Part shown: in pieces, positions 15,947 through 24,743 of the stretch
Position numbering within the stretch: the first letter of the stretch is position 1
Layout: each line of letters starts with the position of its first letter
NCBI GenBank assembly: GCA_025359965.1
Contig: JANYDC010000135.1
Span: 1-50,387 of the forward strand
DNA from: Pedosphaera sp.
GTDB lineage: Bacteria > Verrucomicrobiota > Verrucomicrobiia > Limisphaerales > SXQI01
DNA: 50,387 nt
Reading direction: 5' to 3'
Made by a program: the position numbers and the translations under genes
The notes under the pieces: model-generated
Told to the model about the DNA's origin: nothing
The model's database searches: none
Seen by the model: only the letters and a program-made list of their open reading frames with translations

Positions 15947-16032
15947 GCCGCCCTTACAGGGCTGTGAATCTCCGAGGGCAAGCCTACCCGGGCCTTCAGC
16001 CCGGGCTTTCACATTACGCCCTTGCAGGGCTC
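15947..16032. repeat. single REP-like unit downstream of the RAYT
   Basis: Contains GCCCTTACAGGGC, then CCCGGGCCTTCAGCCCGGG, then CTTTCACATTA and GCCCTTGCAGGGC. These are the same three-palindrome core found in every unit of the array on the other side of the transposase gene, in the same orientation. Confidence 0.85.
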
Positions 16033-16117
16033 CGGAATTCAACGGCGACCTCGACCTGGGCTCTTAGGACTCGCTTTCGCTTGGGTATCACGCGTGTCCT
16101 TTAAGGGCGAGGCGGCG

Positions 16118-16139
16118 CGATTAGGGAAGTTTGCGCGAG
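16118..16139. repeat. right copy of the 22-base direct repeat flanking the island
   Basis: Overlaps the last codons (SRKLP-stop) of the molybdoenzyme gene. See the left copy at 11427-11448. If the island inserted here, the gene's 3' end was preserved or rebuilt by the element's own end, as at many attachment sites. Confidence 0.7.
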
Positions 16140-16783
16140 TCGTTGTCGCTGAAGCGTTGTTCTAGCCAGGGGTCGGCTTCGTTGGAGTAGCCGCGAATTT
16201 CCCAGAAGCCGAGGATATCGCGGTCAAGGAAAGTGATCTCACGGATGAACTTGGCCCCTTTCCATGCGTATTTTTTGGGGACGATGACGCGGGCAGGGCC
16301 GCCGTGGTCTTTGGAGATGGGTTGGCCGTTCCAAGAATGGGCGATGAGCACGTCGTCGTCCATGCAGACGGAGAGAGGGTTGTTGGTGCTGTAGCCGTCG
16401 TAGCTTTTGAAGAAGACGTGGGTGGCAGAGGGTTTGGGTTTGACGAGGTCGGCCAGGGTGAAGAAAGCAACGCCCTGCCAGGCCATGTCGTACTGGCTCC
16501 AAGTGGTGACGCAGTGGAAATCACTGACATCGTTAAACTGAGGCAGGGCCATGAATTGGGCCCAATCGAGCTTGACGAGGTTTTCGACGTGGCCATGGAT
16601 GTGCAGGCACCATTCGCTGAGGGGAACCTCGGGGCGGATGCCAAGATCGAGCACAGGGAAGTTATGGACTTCGCGCTGGCCGGGAGGCAGGCGGTCCACG
16701 GATCTCACGGCGGGCTTTTCTTTGCCCGCCATCTTTCTTGCCCAGCGTTCTTTGCGAGCCACAAAATCCTCGTTGATCGGCAT
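16121..16783 (-). CDS. sulfite oxidase-like molybdopterin oxidoreductase
   Basis: 220 residues of the oxidoreductase molybdopterin-binding family (sulfite oxidase/MsrP fold). The molybdenum-ligating Cys is Cys91 in FHCVTTWSQYDMAWQGV. Also present: LDLGIRPEVPLSEWCLHIHG, KSYDGYSTNNPL and GGPARVIVPKKYAWKGAKFI, which end in the family's FWEIRGYSNEADPW. There is no twin-arginine leader and no heme or dimerisation domain, so it looks like a short cytoplasmic or loosely exported form, unlike MsrP. Electron partner and substrate are unknown. Its 3' end carries the direct repeat shared with 11427. Confidence 0.9.
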   Translation of the reverse strand: MPINEDFVARKERWARKMAGKEKPAVRSVDRLPPGQREVHNFPVLDLGIRPEVPLSEWCLHIHGHVENLVKLDWAQFMALPQFNDVSDFHCVTTWSQYDMAWQGVAFFTLADLVKPKPSATHVFFKSYDGYSTNNPLSVCMDDDVLIAHSWNGQPISKDHGGPARVIVPKKYAWKGAKFIREITFLDRDILGFWEIRGYSNEADPWLEQRFSDNDSRKLP

Positions 16784-16884
16784 GGGGAAACAGTGTGCCG
16801 GGGGTGGAAAAAGTCAACTGCGGGAGTTGGTGCAAGAAAAAGGGATGATGACTCACGCGATGCCGCGAAGTTCGCGAAGGGGAC

Positions 16885-16903
16885 GCCGGGTCGGGGACCC
16901 GGC
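16885..16903. other. short G+C-rich hairpin in the 157-base gap
   Basis: GCCGGGT and ACCCGGC form a 7-bp stem with a 5-base loop, 38-56 bases beyond the stop of the first ADOP permease on the minus strand. It has no following T run, so it is at best a weak or factor-dependent terminator. A dispersed repeat is the alternative. Confidence 0.35.
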
Positions 16904-16940
16904 CTACAGGGGCATTTAGGGATGCGGTTACGGGTACGCT

Positions 16941-19616
16941 TTACTCGTGACGCAGGGCCTCCATCGGGGCGACTTTGGTCGCGCGGAGCGCGGGCAGGTA
17001 GGTGGCTAGGAAAGCGACGATGCCAAGCGCGAGGGAGACGATGGCGAAGGTGGCAGGATCGGTAGGGGTGATGCCGAAGAGCAGTGTGGAGAGAAATCGC
17101 GTCACAATAAACGCGCCAATAAGGCCGACGGCTATTCCCCTAGTCACAAGCAGCATGCCACGCCGCAAAACCATGCCAAGGACGCTGCCGCGTTGAGCGC
17201 CCAAGGCCATACGCAGTCCGAACTCCTTGGTACGCCGGGCGACTGAGTACGAAATGACTCCGTAGATCCCGACAGTGGCCAGCACGAGGGCCACACCGGC
17301 GAACAAGGTTAGTAGGAGGGTGAGGAAGCGCGGGCGCGATTGGGCGGAGGAGATCAAAGAATCCATGGTGCGGACTTTGGCCAAGGGAAGGGAGGGATCG
17401 AGAGCAGCGAGTTCGCTCCGCACAGCAGCGATCAAGGGCGACGGATTGCCGGGAGCGCGCACAATGATATTCATGCGACCCGATCTGCCTCTTCCGGCGG
17501 GTTGGGTGAAAGGCAAATAAACCTCAGTGCCGGTTGGGTTTTCCAGCCCGCCGTTTTTTGCGTCCGCAATCACGCCGATCACGGTGCACCAGTTGGTGGT
17601 ACCGCCAGGACGGATGCGTTTTCCAAGAGCACTGATTTTACCCCAGAAAGTGCGAGACATGGTCTGATTGATGATCACGACTTCGGGTGCATCAGGCCCA
17701 TCCCGCCGATCAAAAAAGCGTCCCGCGACCAGTCGTATCCCCAAGGCATTGAAATATCCGGGGCTGACGCTCTGATAGAATTCAACATTCTGGAGAGGGC
17801 CGCCCGGAGTGGGGACGAAACCCTCGATGGCGGTGTCGGTATGCGTGCTGGAATAGGAGGGCGGCAAACCGGAAGCGAGGGCGGTGGCCCGAACGCCCGG
17901 GAGTGATTCAAGCCGGGTTTCGAATCGCGTCCAAAAGTCCTGAACCTGACTGCCCTGATAGGCGGGGTAAGGCAATGAGACCGACATGGTCACAACGTTT
18001 TTGGGATCAAAACCGGCATCCACATCCTGCAGGTTCCAGAATGCGCGAAGCATCAGGCCGGTACCGATGAGGAGAGTCAGTGCAAGGGCTATCTCACCCA
18101 CGACGAGGGTTTGGCGAAAGCGTTGGACGGCGTCGTTGGCGGTGGTCGAAGAGGCGGCGGACTTCAAGGCGTTATGCAGATTGCGCCTTATGACATGGGC
18201 CAGCGGAGTCAAACCGAAGACCACACCTGTCAGGAGCGACACAGCCACAGCGAACAGGATCACGTGTGTGTCCATGCTGATTTCGGCTGCGCGCGGGATG
18301 CCCACCTCAGTGGCGGACTTGATTAGTTTTAGCCATCCACAGGCCAGAATAAGGCCGCCAACAACGCCTGCAGACGAGAGAAGGATTCCCTCGACAATAA
18401 ATTGCACGGCGAGCCGACCCAGTCCCGCACCCAGAGCTCCGCGAATGGCTATCTCGCGCCGACGCGATTCGGCACGGGAGAGCAGCAGGTTGGCGACGTT
18501 CACGCAGGCGATCAGAAGGAGAAAGCCGACAGCCCCCAGAAGCGTACGGAGAGCAGGACGGACGTTCCGCACGACCTCATCGTGCATGCCGTAGCTTACG
18601 ATGGTGTGGTTTGTGGAGTCGAAGCTGTGCCCTGAAACGGTTTCCGCAGAGTGCTTCACGAATGAACGGAGTTCCGCGCGGGCCTGCTCCTCGGTCACTC
18701 CGGCACGCAACCGGCCCATGACGTTTAGGTTGTGGTCGGAACGCCCGCCTGGGTTTGCTGGGTCGATTTGCATGGGAGCCCAAAGCTCGGATGCATCGAG
18801 CGCGCCGGGGGGGAACTCAAATTCTTTCGGCATCACGCCGACCACCGTGAATTTTGATCCGTTGAGGAGGATGTCCCTCCCGACAATGTTTCTATCGCCG
18901 CCAAATGAGCGCTGCCAAAGTCCCTCTGAGATCCCGGCAACAAGGGGGCCGCCCGGCTTGTCGTCCTCCGGGACAATCGCACGACCCAGAATGGGTGTGC
19001 CACCGAGCGACCGCATCAAACCACCGGTGATGAAGGAGGCGGTGGAGCGAATCGGCTCCGCATTGCCAGCAATGTTGACGCCGCCGCTCTGCCAGGCCTC
19101 AATTGATTCCCAAGATGTTGTCTCGCGGCGCAGATCGAGATATTCGGGAGTTGAAAGCGAAAACCTGCGCAGGCCGCCGTTAGGAAAGCCGGGAAACTCG
19201 GAATAAATCCGCACCAGGCGATCTGGATTTGAAAAGTGAAGCGGCCGGAGCATCACAGTGTTAACCACGCTGAAAATGGCGGTGTTGGCACCGATGCCAA
19301 GGGCTAGCGTGAGCACTGCCACAGCAGTGAAGCCGGGGTTCTTGATCAGTTGTCGCGCTCCGTAGCGGACATCCTGCACCAAATTCTCCAGCCAGGCGAC
19401 TCCGCGCAGCTCGCGGCGGATTTCCTTAATTTGGTCGACGTTTCCGAATTGGCGGAGGGCGGCCTGACGGGCTTGTTCAGGACTCATTCCTTCCGCAATG
19501 TTTTCCTCGGTCTGCATCTCGATGTGGGCGCACATCTCCTCATCCATCTCGGCATCAAGTTTGCTTTTGCTCAGAATCGCTCTGAATCGCAGTTGAAATT
19601 TTTGCAGCCAGCTCAT
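16941..19616 (-). CDS. ADOP-type FtsX/MacB-like permease (copy 2 of operon)
   Basis: 891 residues. An N-terminal permease-prefix segment (KLDAEMDEEMCAHIEMQTEE, QARQAALRQFGNVDQIKEIR) precedes two MacB-periplasmic-core plus FtsX units: spans near TAVAVLTLALGIGANTAIFS, LLGAVGFLLLIACVNVANLL and the C-terminal GIYGVISYSVARRTKEFGLR. This is the duplicated orphan permease type common in Acidobacteria and Verrucomicrobia. It has no ATPase domain and none is encoded nearby. Its function is undefined; export of peptides or drugs by analogy with MacB is only a guess. It starts 21 bases after the stop of the related permease upstream and shares its PadR-controlled promoter. Confidence 0.9.
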   Translation of the reverse strand: MSWLQKFQLRFRAILSKSKLDAEMDEEMCAHIEMQTEENIAEGMSPEQARQAALRQFGNVDQIKEIRRELRGVAWLENLVQDVRYGARQLIKNPGFTAVAVLTLALGIGANTAIFSVVNTVMLRPLHFSNPDRLVRIYSEFPGFPNGGLRRFSLSTPEYLDLRRETTSWESIEAWQSGGVNIAGNAEPIRSTASFITGGLMRSLGGTPILGRAIVPEDDKPGGPLVAGISEGLWQRSFGGDRNIVGRDILLNGSKFTVVGVMPKEFEFPPGALDASELWAPMQIDPANPGGRSDHNLNVMGRLRAGVTEEQARAELRSFVKHSAETVSGHSFDSTNHTIVSYGMHDEVVRNVRPALRTLLGAVGFLLLIACVNVANLLLSRAESRRREIAIRGALGAGLGRLAVQFIVEGILLSSAGVVGGLILACGWLKLIKSATEVGIPRAAEISMDTHVILFAVAVSLLTGVVFGLTPLAHVIRRNLHNALKSAASSTTANDAVQRFRQTLVVGEIALALTLLIGTGLMLRAFWNLQDVDAGFDPKNVVTMSVSLPYPAYQGSQVQDFWTRFETRLESLPGVRATALASGLPPSYSSTHTDTAIEGFVPTPGGPLQNVEFYQSVSPGYFNALGIRLVAGRFFDRRDGPDAPEVVIINQTMSRTFWGKISALGKRIRPGGTTNWCTVIGVIADAKNGGLENPTGTEVYLPFTQPAGRGRSGRMNIIVRAPGNPSPLIAAVRSELAALDPSLPLAKVRTMDSLISSAQSRPRFLTLLLTLFAGVALVLATVGIYGVISYSVARRTKEFGLRMALGAQRGSVLGMVLRRGMLLVTRGIAVGLIGAFIVTRFLSTLLFGITPTDPATFAIVSLALGIVAFLATYLPALRATKVAPMEALRHE

Positions 19617-19637
19617 GAGTGGTACTCCAGTTTTAAA

Positions 19638-22292
19638 CTACTCATTTCTCAACGCCACCATGGGTTCCACCTTGGCGGCGCGCCGGGCGGGCAGCCAGCA
19701 GGGGAGCACTGCGGCCAGAATTAACAAAAGAGCGCTTACAACAAATGTTCCCGGATCAGTTGCGCTAACCCCAAACAAAAGACTTGTCATTAAACGTGTG
19801 AGGCCGAATGCCCCGATTAAACCCAAAACAACACCTACGATTGTAGGACCCATCCCTTGCTTAAGCGTCATTTTGATCACGTCAAACGCCTGCGCCCCCA
19901 ATGCCATCCGAACTCCGATTTCGCGAGTGCGCTGCGCGACCAAATAGGAAAGCACCCCGTAAATTCCCATAGCTGCCAGAATGAGCGCTGTGGCGGCGAA
20001 CAAAGCCACCAAAACAAAGGTAAAACGCCGCGCTGCCGATGCCTTTGCTGTTATGGTCTCCAACGTTTTTATATCCGCCAAAGGCACATTCCTGTCCATT
20101 TTTTGCATTTCGGAACGTATGGCAGCCATCATTCCAAAAGGTTCGACGGCAGTCCGAATGGCAAGGGTGACTCGGCGGGATGGGAATTGAGACAACGGTA
20201 AATAAAATGCGGGCTCGACTCCCAGCGAATCAGGAAAGTCTTTTACGTCACCCACCACGCCAACGATTGTCCACCAGTTCTCTTCTTTCGGCGCAGAGGA
20301 GCCGCTCATCCTTTTTCCCACAGGGCTTTCACCCGGCCAATATCTTTCCGCCAGGGTGCGGTTGACCAAGGCAACTCGAATTTTCCCCATGCGATCGTCG
20401 GGATTAAAAAATCGTCCTGCCCTCAGTGGGACGCCCACTGTGCGGAAATAGTCGGAGGAAATAAAATGATACCGCCCGCCGGCTCCCTCATTGGGTGGGA
20501 AACTTTTTCCTTCGATGGTAAGGGAATTGTTTTCATCGTAGCCCGTCCACGGCAGGTCCGATGTGAGTCCAACCGATTCGATGCCCGGAATGCCGCCAAG
20601 GCGATCAAGAAGCTTCTCTTGAAAAAATGCAATATTGGTGTTGCTGGCATAGTCCCCGAACGGCAGCGAAAGGGTAGCGGTTACAACTCGTTCCGGGTTG
20701 AATCCGGTGGCCGTTTGTTGCAACTGCCAAAAACTGCGGACGAGCAATCCAGTACCTATCAGCAGCAACAACGCCAGTGCGACTTCAGCTGATACCAGGA
20801 TATCGCGCAGGCGGCTTTGGTTTCCTCCAGTACCCGCACGCCCTCCGTCTTTCAGGAATCCATTGATATTGATCTTTCCTGCCTGCAAAGCAGGGGCGAG
20901 GCCGAAAAGGACGCCGGTTAACAAAGTCAGGGCCAGGGTGAAGAACAGGACGTGACCATCCAAGCGGAGCGTTTGCAAACGGGGCAGTTGTTCGGGCCCA
21001 AATTTACCAAGAGCGACCATTCCGCACTGCGCCAATAATATTCCGACAGCGCTGCTGCATACCGCCAACAGCAGGCTTTCAGTCAGCAATTGCCGAACAA
21101 TCCGTCCGCGTCCGGCACCCACAGCCGACCGCACCGCCATCTCCCGCCCGCGCGCAGCAGACCGAGCCAGCAGAAGATTCGCCACATTAACGCAGGCGAT
21201 CAACAGCACCATAAGAACGGCTCCAAAAACAACCAGCAAAGTAATACGGGCCTTTCCTACAATTTCCTCGTGCAGAGATTGAATGGCGATGCGGAAACTA
21301 CTGTTGGTATCAGGAAACTGGACGGCGAGACGCTCGGCGATCACGTTAAAATCGGCCGCCGATTGTTCGGGTTTGATGCCTGGTTTTAACCGTCCGACGG
21401 CATTCATGTAGTGTGAACTCCGGCTGTCCTGAGAGTTTAGTGTGATCGGCCACCAGAAATCCACAGTTTCCCCGTGCGGCATGGAACGGTAGTCGCCTCC
21501 CACGTGCTTGACGCCCTGAGGCATCACACCCACGACCGTGAACACCTCGCCGGTCAGGATGATCGGTTTGCCGATGATCTCAGGATCGCCTTTGAACCGG
21601 CGCTGCCATAATCCATGGCTGAGAATCACGGAATGGTGATTATCAGGGACCTCGTCTTCTCGGCGGAATTGCCGTCCAAGCAACGGTTGCACCCCAAGAA
21701 CATCAAAAAAACCGGCGGTGATGCGCAGAGCGGAAAGGAGTTCCGGTTGGTCATCCTTGGATAACTCCAAATCCTGCCGTGTGTAAAGCGCCAGACCGGA
21801 GAGGGTGGAGTTTTGTTCACGGTAATCCTGAAAGTCCCCCGCCGACATGGGAAATTTGGGCTGGCTCACGCTGCTTTCAAACACACGAACCAATTGCTGG
21901 GGATCGCGATATGGCAGCGGCTCGAACAATACGCCGTAGATCACGCTGAATATGGCGGTGTTTGCGCCAATACCAAGTGCCAGGGTGAGAACCGCAACAA
22001 AAGTGAAGCGGGGATTCTTAGCCATCTGGCGAGTGCCGAAGCGGATGTCCTGCATTAAGTTTTCCAGCCAGGTAACTCCGCGCATTTCGCGGCGGATCTC
22101 CTTGATTTGGTCGACTCCCCCAAATTGGCGGAGGGCGGCCTGACGGGCTTCGTTGGGGTTCATCCCACCCGCAATGTTTTCTTCGGTTTGCATCTCGATA
22201 TGTACGCGCATCTCCTCGTCCATGTCGGCGTCTAGAGCTTTCTTTTGTCGCAGGGCGCGAAACCGATGGGCCACTTTTTGCCAGGGGTTCAT
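19638..22292 (-). CDS. ADOP-type FtsX/MacB-like permease (copy 1 of operon)
   Basis: 884 residues, a paralogue of the following gene with the same layout: prefix (KALDADMDEEMRVHIEMQTE, FGGVDQIKEIRREMRGVTWL), two large extracytoplasmic core domains, and eight spans including FTFVAVLTLALGIGANTAIF and LVVFGAVLMVLLIACVNVAN. The C-terminus ALRNE matches ALRHE in its sister. The two probably arose by tandem duplication and have diverged throughout. It begins 15 bases after the PadR gene. The pair may form a heteromeric complex. Confidence 0.9.
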   Translation of the reverse strand: MNPWQKVAHRFRALRQKKALDADMDEEMRVHIEMQTEENIAGGMNPNEARQAALRQFGGVDQIKEIRREMRGVTWLENLMQDIRFGTRQMAKNPRFTFVAVLTLALGIGANTAIFSVIYGVLFEPLPYRDPQQLVRVFESSVSQPKFPMSAGDFQDYREQNSTLSGLALYTRQDLELSKDDQPELLSALRITAGFFDVLGVQPLLGRQFRREDEVPDNHHSVILSHGLWQRRFKGDPEIIGKPIILTGEVFTVVGVMPQGVKHVGGDYRSMPHGETVDFWWPITLNSQDSRSSHYMNAVGRLKPGIKPEQSAADFNVIAERLAVQFPDTNSSFRIAIQSLHEEIVGKARITLLVVFGAVLMVLLIACVNVANLLLARSAARGREMAVRSAVGAGRGRIVRQLLTESLLLAVCSSAVGILLAQCGMVALGKFGPEQLPRLQTLRLDGHVLFFTLALTLLTGVLFGLAPALQAGKININGFLKDGGRAGTGGNQSRLRDILVSAEVALALLLLIGTGLLVRSFWQLQQTATGFNPERVVTATLSLPFGDYASNTNIAFFQEKLLDRLGGIPGIESVGLTSDLPWTGYDENNSLTIEGKSFPPNEGAGGRYHFISSDYFRTVGVPLRAGRFFNPDDRMGKIRVALVNRTLAERYWPGESPVGKRMSGSSAPKEENWWTIVGVVGDVKDFPDSLGVEPAFYLPLSQFPSRRVTLAIRTAVEPFGMMAAIRSEMQKMDRNVPLADIKTLETITAKASAARRFTFVLVALFAATALILAAMGIYGVLSYLVAQRTREIGVRMALGAQAFDVIKMTLKQGMGPTIVGVVLGLIGAFGLTRLMTSLLFGVSATDPGTFVVSALLLILAAVLPCWLPARRAAKVEPMVALRNE

Positions 22293-22307
22293 ACATCTGT
22301 TAAGGGG

Positions 22308-22640
22308 TTACGGAGTACTGAGGATGATGTTGATCACTTTGGAAATTTTCCTCCAATCATCCGTCTCGCGCGTAAGCCGGCTCCGTCCGGACGGTGTGAG
22401 GTGGTAGTATTTAGCCTTTCTATTTTTGTCTGATACACCCCATTCCGAACCTAGGAGCCCCTGTTGCTCCAGTCGTTGCAACGCCGGATAGAGTGAGCCT
22501 TGCTCAACTTGCAGCACGCTGTCAGATATCTGGCGGATGTGGCCTGAAATTCCAAAGCCGTGCTGCGGTCCCCAAGTCAAAGTCTTGAGGATGAGAAGAT
22601 CAAGCGTGCCCTGCAACAAATCCAATTTCTCGTCATCCAT
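22308..22640 (-). CDS. PadR-family transcriptional repressor of the ADOP operon
   Basis: 110 residues. The winged-helix core is typical: LLQGTLDLLILKTLTWGPQHGFGI, VEQGSLYPALQRLEQQGLLGSEW and KYYHLTPSGRSRL. The short form lacks the long C-terminal dimerisation domain and ends in one helix (WRKISKVINIIL). PadR genes heading ADOP permease genes are a standard pairing. A perfect inverted repeat sits 7-27 bases before the start codon, on top of the predicted transcription start, so autoregulation is likely. The ligand is unknown. Confidence 0.93.
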   Translation of the reverse strand: MDDEKLDLLQGTLDLLILKTLTWGPQHGFGISGHIRQISDSVLQVEQGSLYPALQRLEQQGLLGSEWGVSDKNRKAKYYHLTPSGRSRLTRETDDWRKISKVINIILSTP

Positions 22641-22646
22641 ACGGCT

Positions 22647-22698
22647 TCGTGTAGTTTATCTACACGAGCTTTTTAAGCTCCCTCATGTAGAATGTCAA
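22647..22698 (-). promoter_or_regulatory. promoter and PadR operator of the ADOP operon
   Basis: On the minus strand, TTGACA (22693-22698), a 17-base spacer and TAAAAA (22670-22675) make a plausible sigma70 promoter. Immediately downstream lies a perfect palindrome, TCGTGTAG-TTTAT-CTACACGA (22647-22667), with 8-base arms, positioned over the likely transcription start. TGTAG/CTACA half-sites are what short PadR proteins bind in several bacteria. A repressor here would block initiation of padR and both permease genes. Confidence 0.7.
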
Positions 22699-22766
22699 CA
22701 GGAGATGCGCAGAGAGTGAGCTTTGGTGAGGGGTGGACGAAATCGACTCAACGCGCTGGTCGGGCT

Positions 22767-23975
22767 CTACTTGAAGCGTTCCTGATTCGTTTTCTCAGTG
22801 GGGCGAACGACCTGAGTGATCACGACAGCACTGCTGCAACCCCATGAGTATCGCAGACCCTCTGGCGTCGGCTCTGGCCAGCGGCACCATGAGAGGTTGT
22901 CGGATGCGCGGCGGGTCTGAAAGGCGGCTTCTGCATTCTTTTGCAGCCATGGTTGGAACGCAGCCTGCTCGCCGCGGTCGTCCATGAACCGTGCGATCCA
23001 CCTGACACCGATACCATTGAATCCGCCGCCGTCGCCCTTCTCTCCAGCAGCGGGCAAGTATCCGTCTTTGCACAGTTCATTCATGGTGAAAGTGGCAGCG
23101 AGCCTGGCCTCATTGGTATAGCCAAGCAGATTGGCCGCACCCACGAAAGTGCCTTGATTGTAGGTTAAAGCAAAGCGAGCCACCCGCCCACTGGCGTTGA
23201 TGTTGTCGGAAATCCGACCTGTGACCGGATCAAACAAGGTGGCGCGTTCCCAAAGGAAAAGGTTTGTTGCCTTGGCGAAGTAGGAGCCTTCGCCGGTGGC
23301 ACGTCCCATGAGAAAAGCCGCGATGGCTCCCGGACCGTTGACACAGGCATTTTTTGATTGGTTGTTCGTCTTCCACCAAAGGCCTCCGCCAAGATCTGAA
23401 GAAGCGGCTCTAGCAAAGCAAAGGTCAAAGTTAGTCCGCCCCACGTCACGAAATTCAGTATTGCCAGACAGCAGATGTCCACGGATGCAGGCAATAACCA
23501 TCCACATGATGTCGTCATTGAACGGGTTGTGGGACCAATTCGTACCGTGATCGGCAAGGAAACCGTGAAACAGATTGGTGAACATGACCAATTGCTGGGC
23601 ATTGGCAGTTCGTTCGTAAGCGTCCAGCACCATCTCCATCTGTTCCGCGCGCATCCAATAAGAGACTTTTCCGCCGTCGGTGGATTCTTTGAACCACGCG
23701 AGGCCGTCCTTCTCCTGATAAAAGGCCTTGGTATGGGCAGCCAGAAGTGTATCGGCATCCGCAGCGGTGAAGGCACGCGCCTTCATGCCCCCACAGCCCC
23801 AAAGGAAGCTCAGCAAAACAATCCAAGCAATACCAACTCGAGATAACGTTTTAAACGGGAGCTTCTGGCCTGCCACGAGCCTCTCAAAAAAACGCGGTAA
23901 AAACTTGCACTGGTCTTGGCCGTGGACTGCCGACAGTTTGCGAAGTAGGGAGAATTTGATTCTGGTCTCAGGCAT
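22767..23975 (-). CDS. GH76-family exported hydrolase (alpha-1,6-mannanase-like)
   Basis: 402 residues. A basic N-terminus leads to a hydrophobic stretch VGIAWIVLLSFLWGCGG whose Cys61 may be a lipoprotein anchor. The catalytic domain (about 70-390) carries the paired aspartates Asp154-Asp155 in HNPFNDDIMWMVIA, the GH76 hallmark. LGGGLWWKTNNQSKNACVNG, LTYNQGTFVGAANLLG and GDGGGFNGIGVRWIARFM are also family segments. Known members cut alpha-1,6-mannan backbones. The extra 45 residues before the hydrophobic span are odd; an internal start is possible but no ATG lies closer. It stands alone, with no SusCD or other sugar genes, and is not clearly part of the PadR operon. Confidence 0.85.
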   Translation of the reverse strand: MPETRIKFSLLRKLSAVHGQDQCKFLPRFFERLVAGQKLPFKTLSRVGIAWIVLLSFLWGCGGMKARAFTAADADTLLAAHTKAFYQEKDGLAWFKESTDGGKVSYWMRAEQMEMVLDAYERTANAQQLVMFTNLFHGFLADHGTNWSHNPFNDDIMWMVIACIRGHLLSGNTEFRDVGRTNFDLCFARAASSDLGGGLWWKTNNQSKNACVNGPGAIAAFLMGRATGEGSYFAKATNLFLWERATLFDPVTGRISDNINASGRVARFALTYNQGTFVGAANLLGYTNEARLAATFTMNELCKDGYLPAAGEKGDGGGFNGIGVRWIARFMDDRGEQAAFQPWLQKNAEAAFQTRRASDNLSWCRWPEPTPEGLRYSWGCSSAVVITQVVRPTEKTNQERFK

Positions 23976-24089
23976 GCGTAGCGAATGATGCCGAGACGGA
24001 GAGCCGAGAGCAAGTGGGCGAATTGCGCCAAAGAAGCCTGAGTCAAAGACTGACTTGACGCAAATGCACCATTACACCATGGCGCACTG

Positions 24090-24305
24090 ATGCGGCTTAC
24101 CGTCAATCTTGAAGAGTATCTGTACTTGCTGGCCAAGAGCATATCGATTGCCGAGGGCTGTTCCATGAGCGCCGCGATCAACCTGCTTATGCGAAGAAAG
24201 CACGAGCGTCCGAACAGTCCCAGAAAAGTTAAAGGAGGCTTTCCCGTGGCACGCGGCAAGCAGCGGTTCACGTCGGTGGACGTTTATAAAATTCAGCAAC
24301 TGTGA
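24090..24305 (+). CDS. antitoxin of a VapBC-like pair
   Basis: 71 residues, basic, starting MRLTVNLEEYLYLLAKSISI. The beta-strand plus two-helix start (EYLYLLAKSISIAEGCSMSA, then AINLLM) resembles ribbon-helix-helix antitoxins, and the basic tail (RRKHERPNSPRKVKGGFPVA) would wrap the toxin. Its TGA overlaps the toxin's GTG start in GTGA. Antitoxin identity rests mainly on this coupling to a PIN protein. Confidence 0.7.
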   Translation: MRLTVNLEEYLYLLAKSISIAEGCSMSAAINLLMRRKHERPNSPRKVKGGFPVARGKQRFTSVDVYKIQQL

Positions 24306-24700
24306 ACCGGCTTCTGGATGAAAATATTTTGTGCGCACTGGCCATCGACAGCCATGAACATCCTGCCCGGGCAACCCGATGGTGGAACGGAATAGAAAAG
24401 TTTGCGACCTGCACCATCACGCATGCAACCCTGCTGCGCGTCCACATGCTCATGGCCGTCGATTCATGCCCCGCAGCCGCATGGGAGACACTCCATGAAA
24501 TCGAGCAATTGGCCGGGCATGAATTTTGGGATGACGGATTTTCCTACGGCTCGGTGGCAAACCAACTCTTGCAGGGTCCCAAACAAGTGACGGATGCATG
24601 GCTGGTCGAATTGGCGCGACGTCGAAAATCGAGGCTGGCAACTTTTGATGCCCCTCTGGCTGGACTGCACAGACCGTGCGCTTTCTGGATTCCGCTTTGA
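24302..24700 (+). CDS. PIN-domain toxin (VapC-like)
   Basis: 132 residues from a GTG start. PIN nuclease features: Asp6 in RLLDENILCALA, HATLLRVHML in the region of the second conserved site, and Asp98 plus Asp116 in VTDAWLVELARRRKSRLATFD. VapC toxins cleave tRNA or rRNA and are held inactive by VapB. The FWDDGFSYGSVANQL segment matches the subclass whose members read FW.D......V..L. The usual second acidic residue (E near 42-46) is not obvious, so activity is not assured. It is coupled by a 4-base overlap to the antitoxin. Confidence 0.85.
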   Translation: MNRLLDENILCALAIDSHEHPARATRWWNGIEKFATCTITHATLLRVHMLMAVDSCPAAAWETLHEIEQLAGHEFWDDGFSYGSVANQLLQGPKQVTDAWLVELARRRKSRLATFDAPLAGLHRPCAFWIPL

Positions 24701-24743
24701 GGGCTTGGGGTTTGGATCCCCGTTGATCGGCTGTGCGCCAAGG

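Noticed and set aside
16885..16903. Firm terminator call for the ADOP operon
   Set aside because: The stem is short and not followed by T residues; kept only as an unspecific hairpin.
16304..17065. 253-codon plus-strand frame over the molybdoenzyme gene
   Set aside because: It is a shadow of the recognisable gene on the other strand and of intergenic bases; the product resembles no protein.
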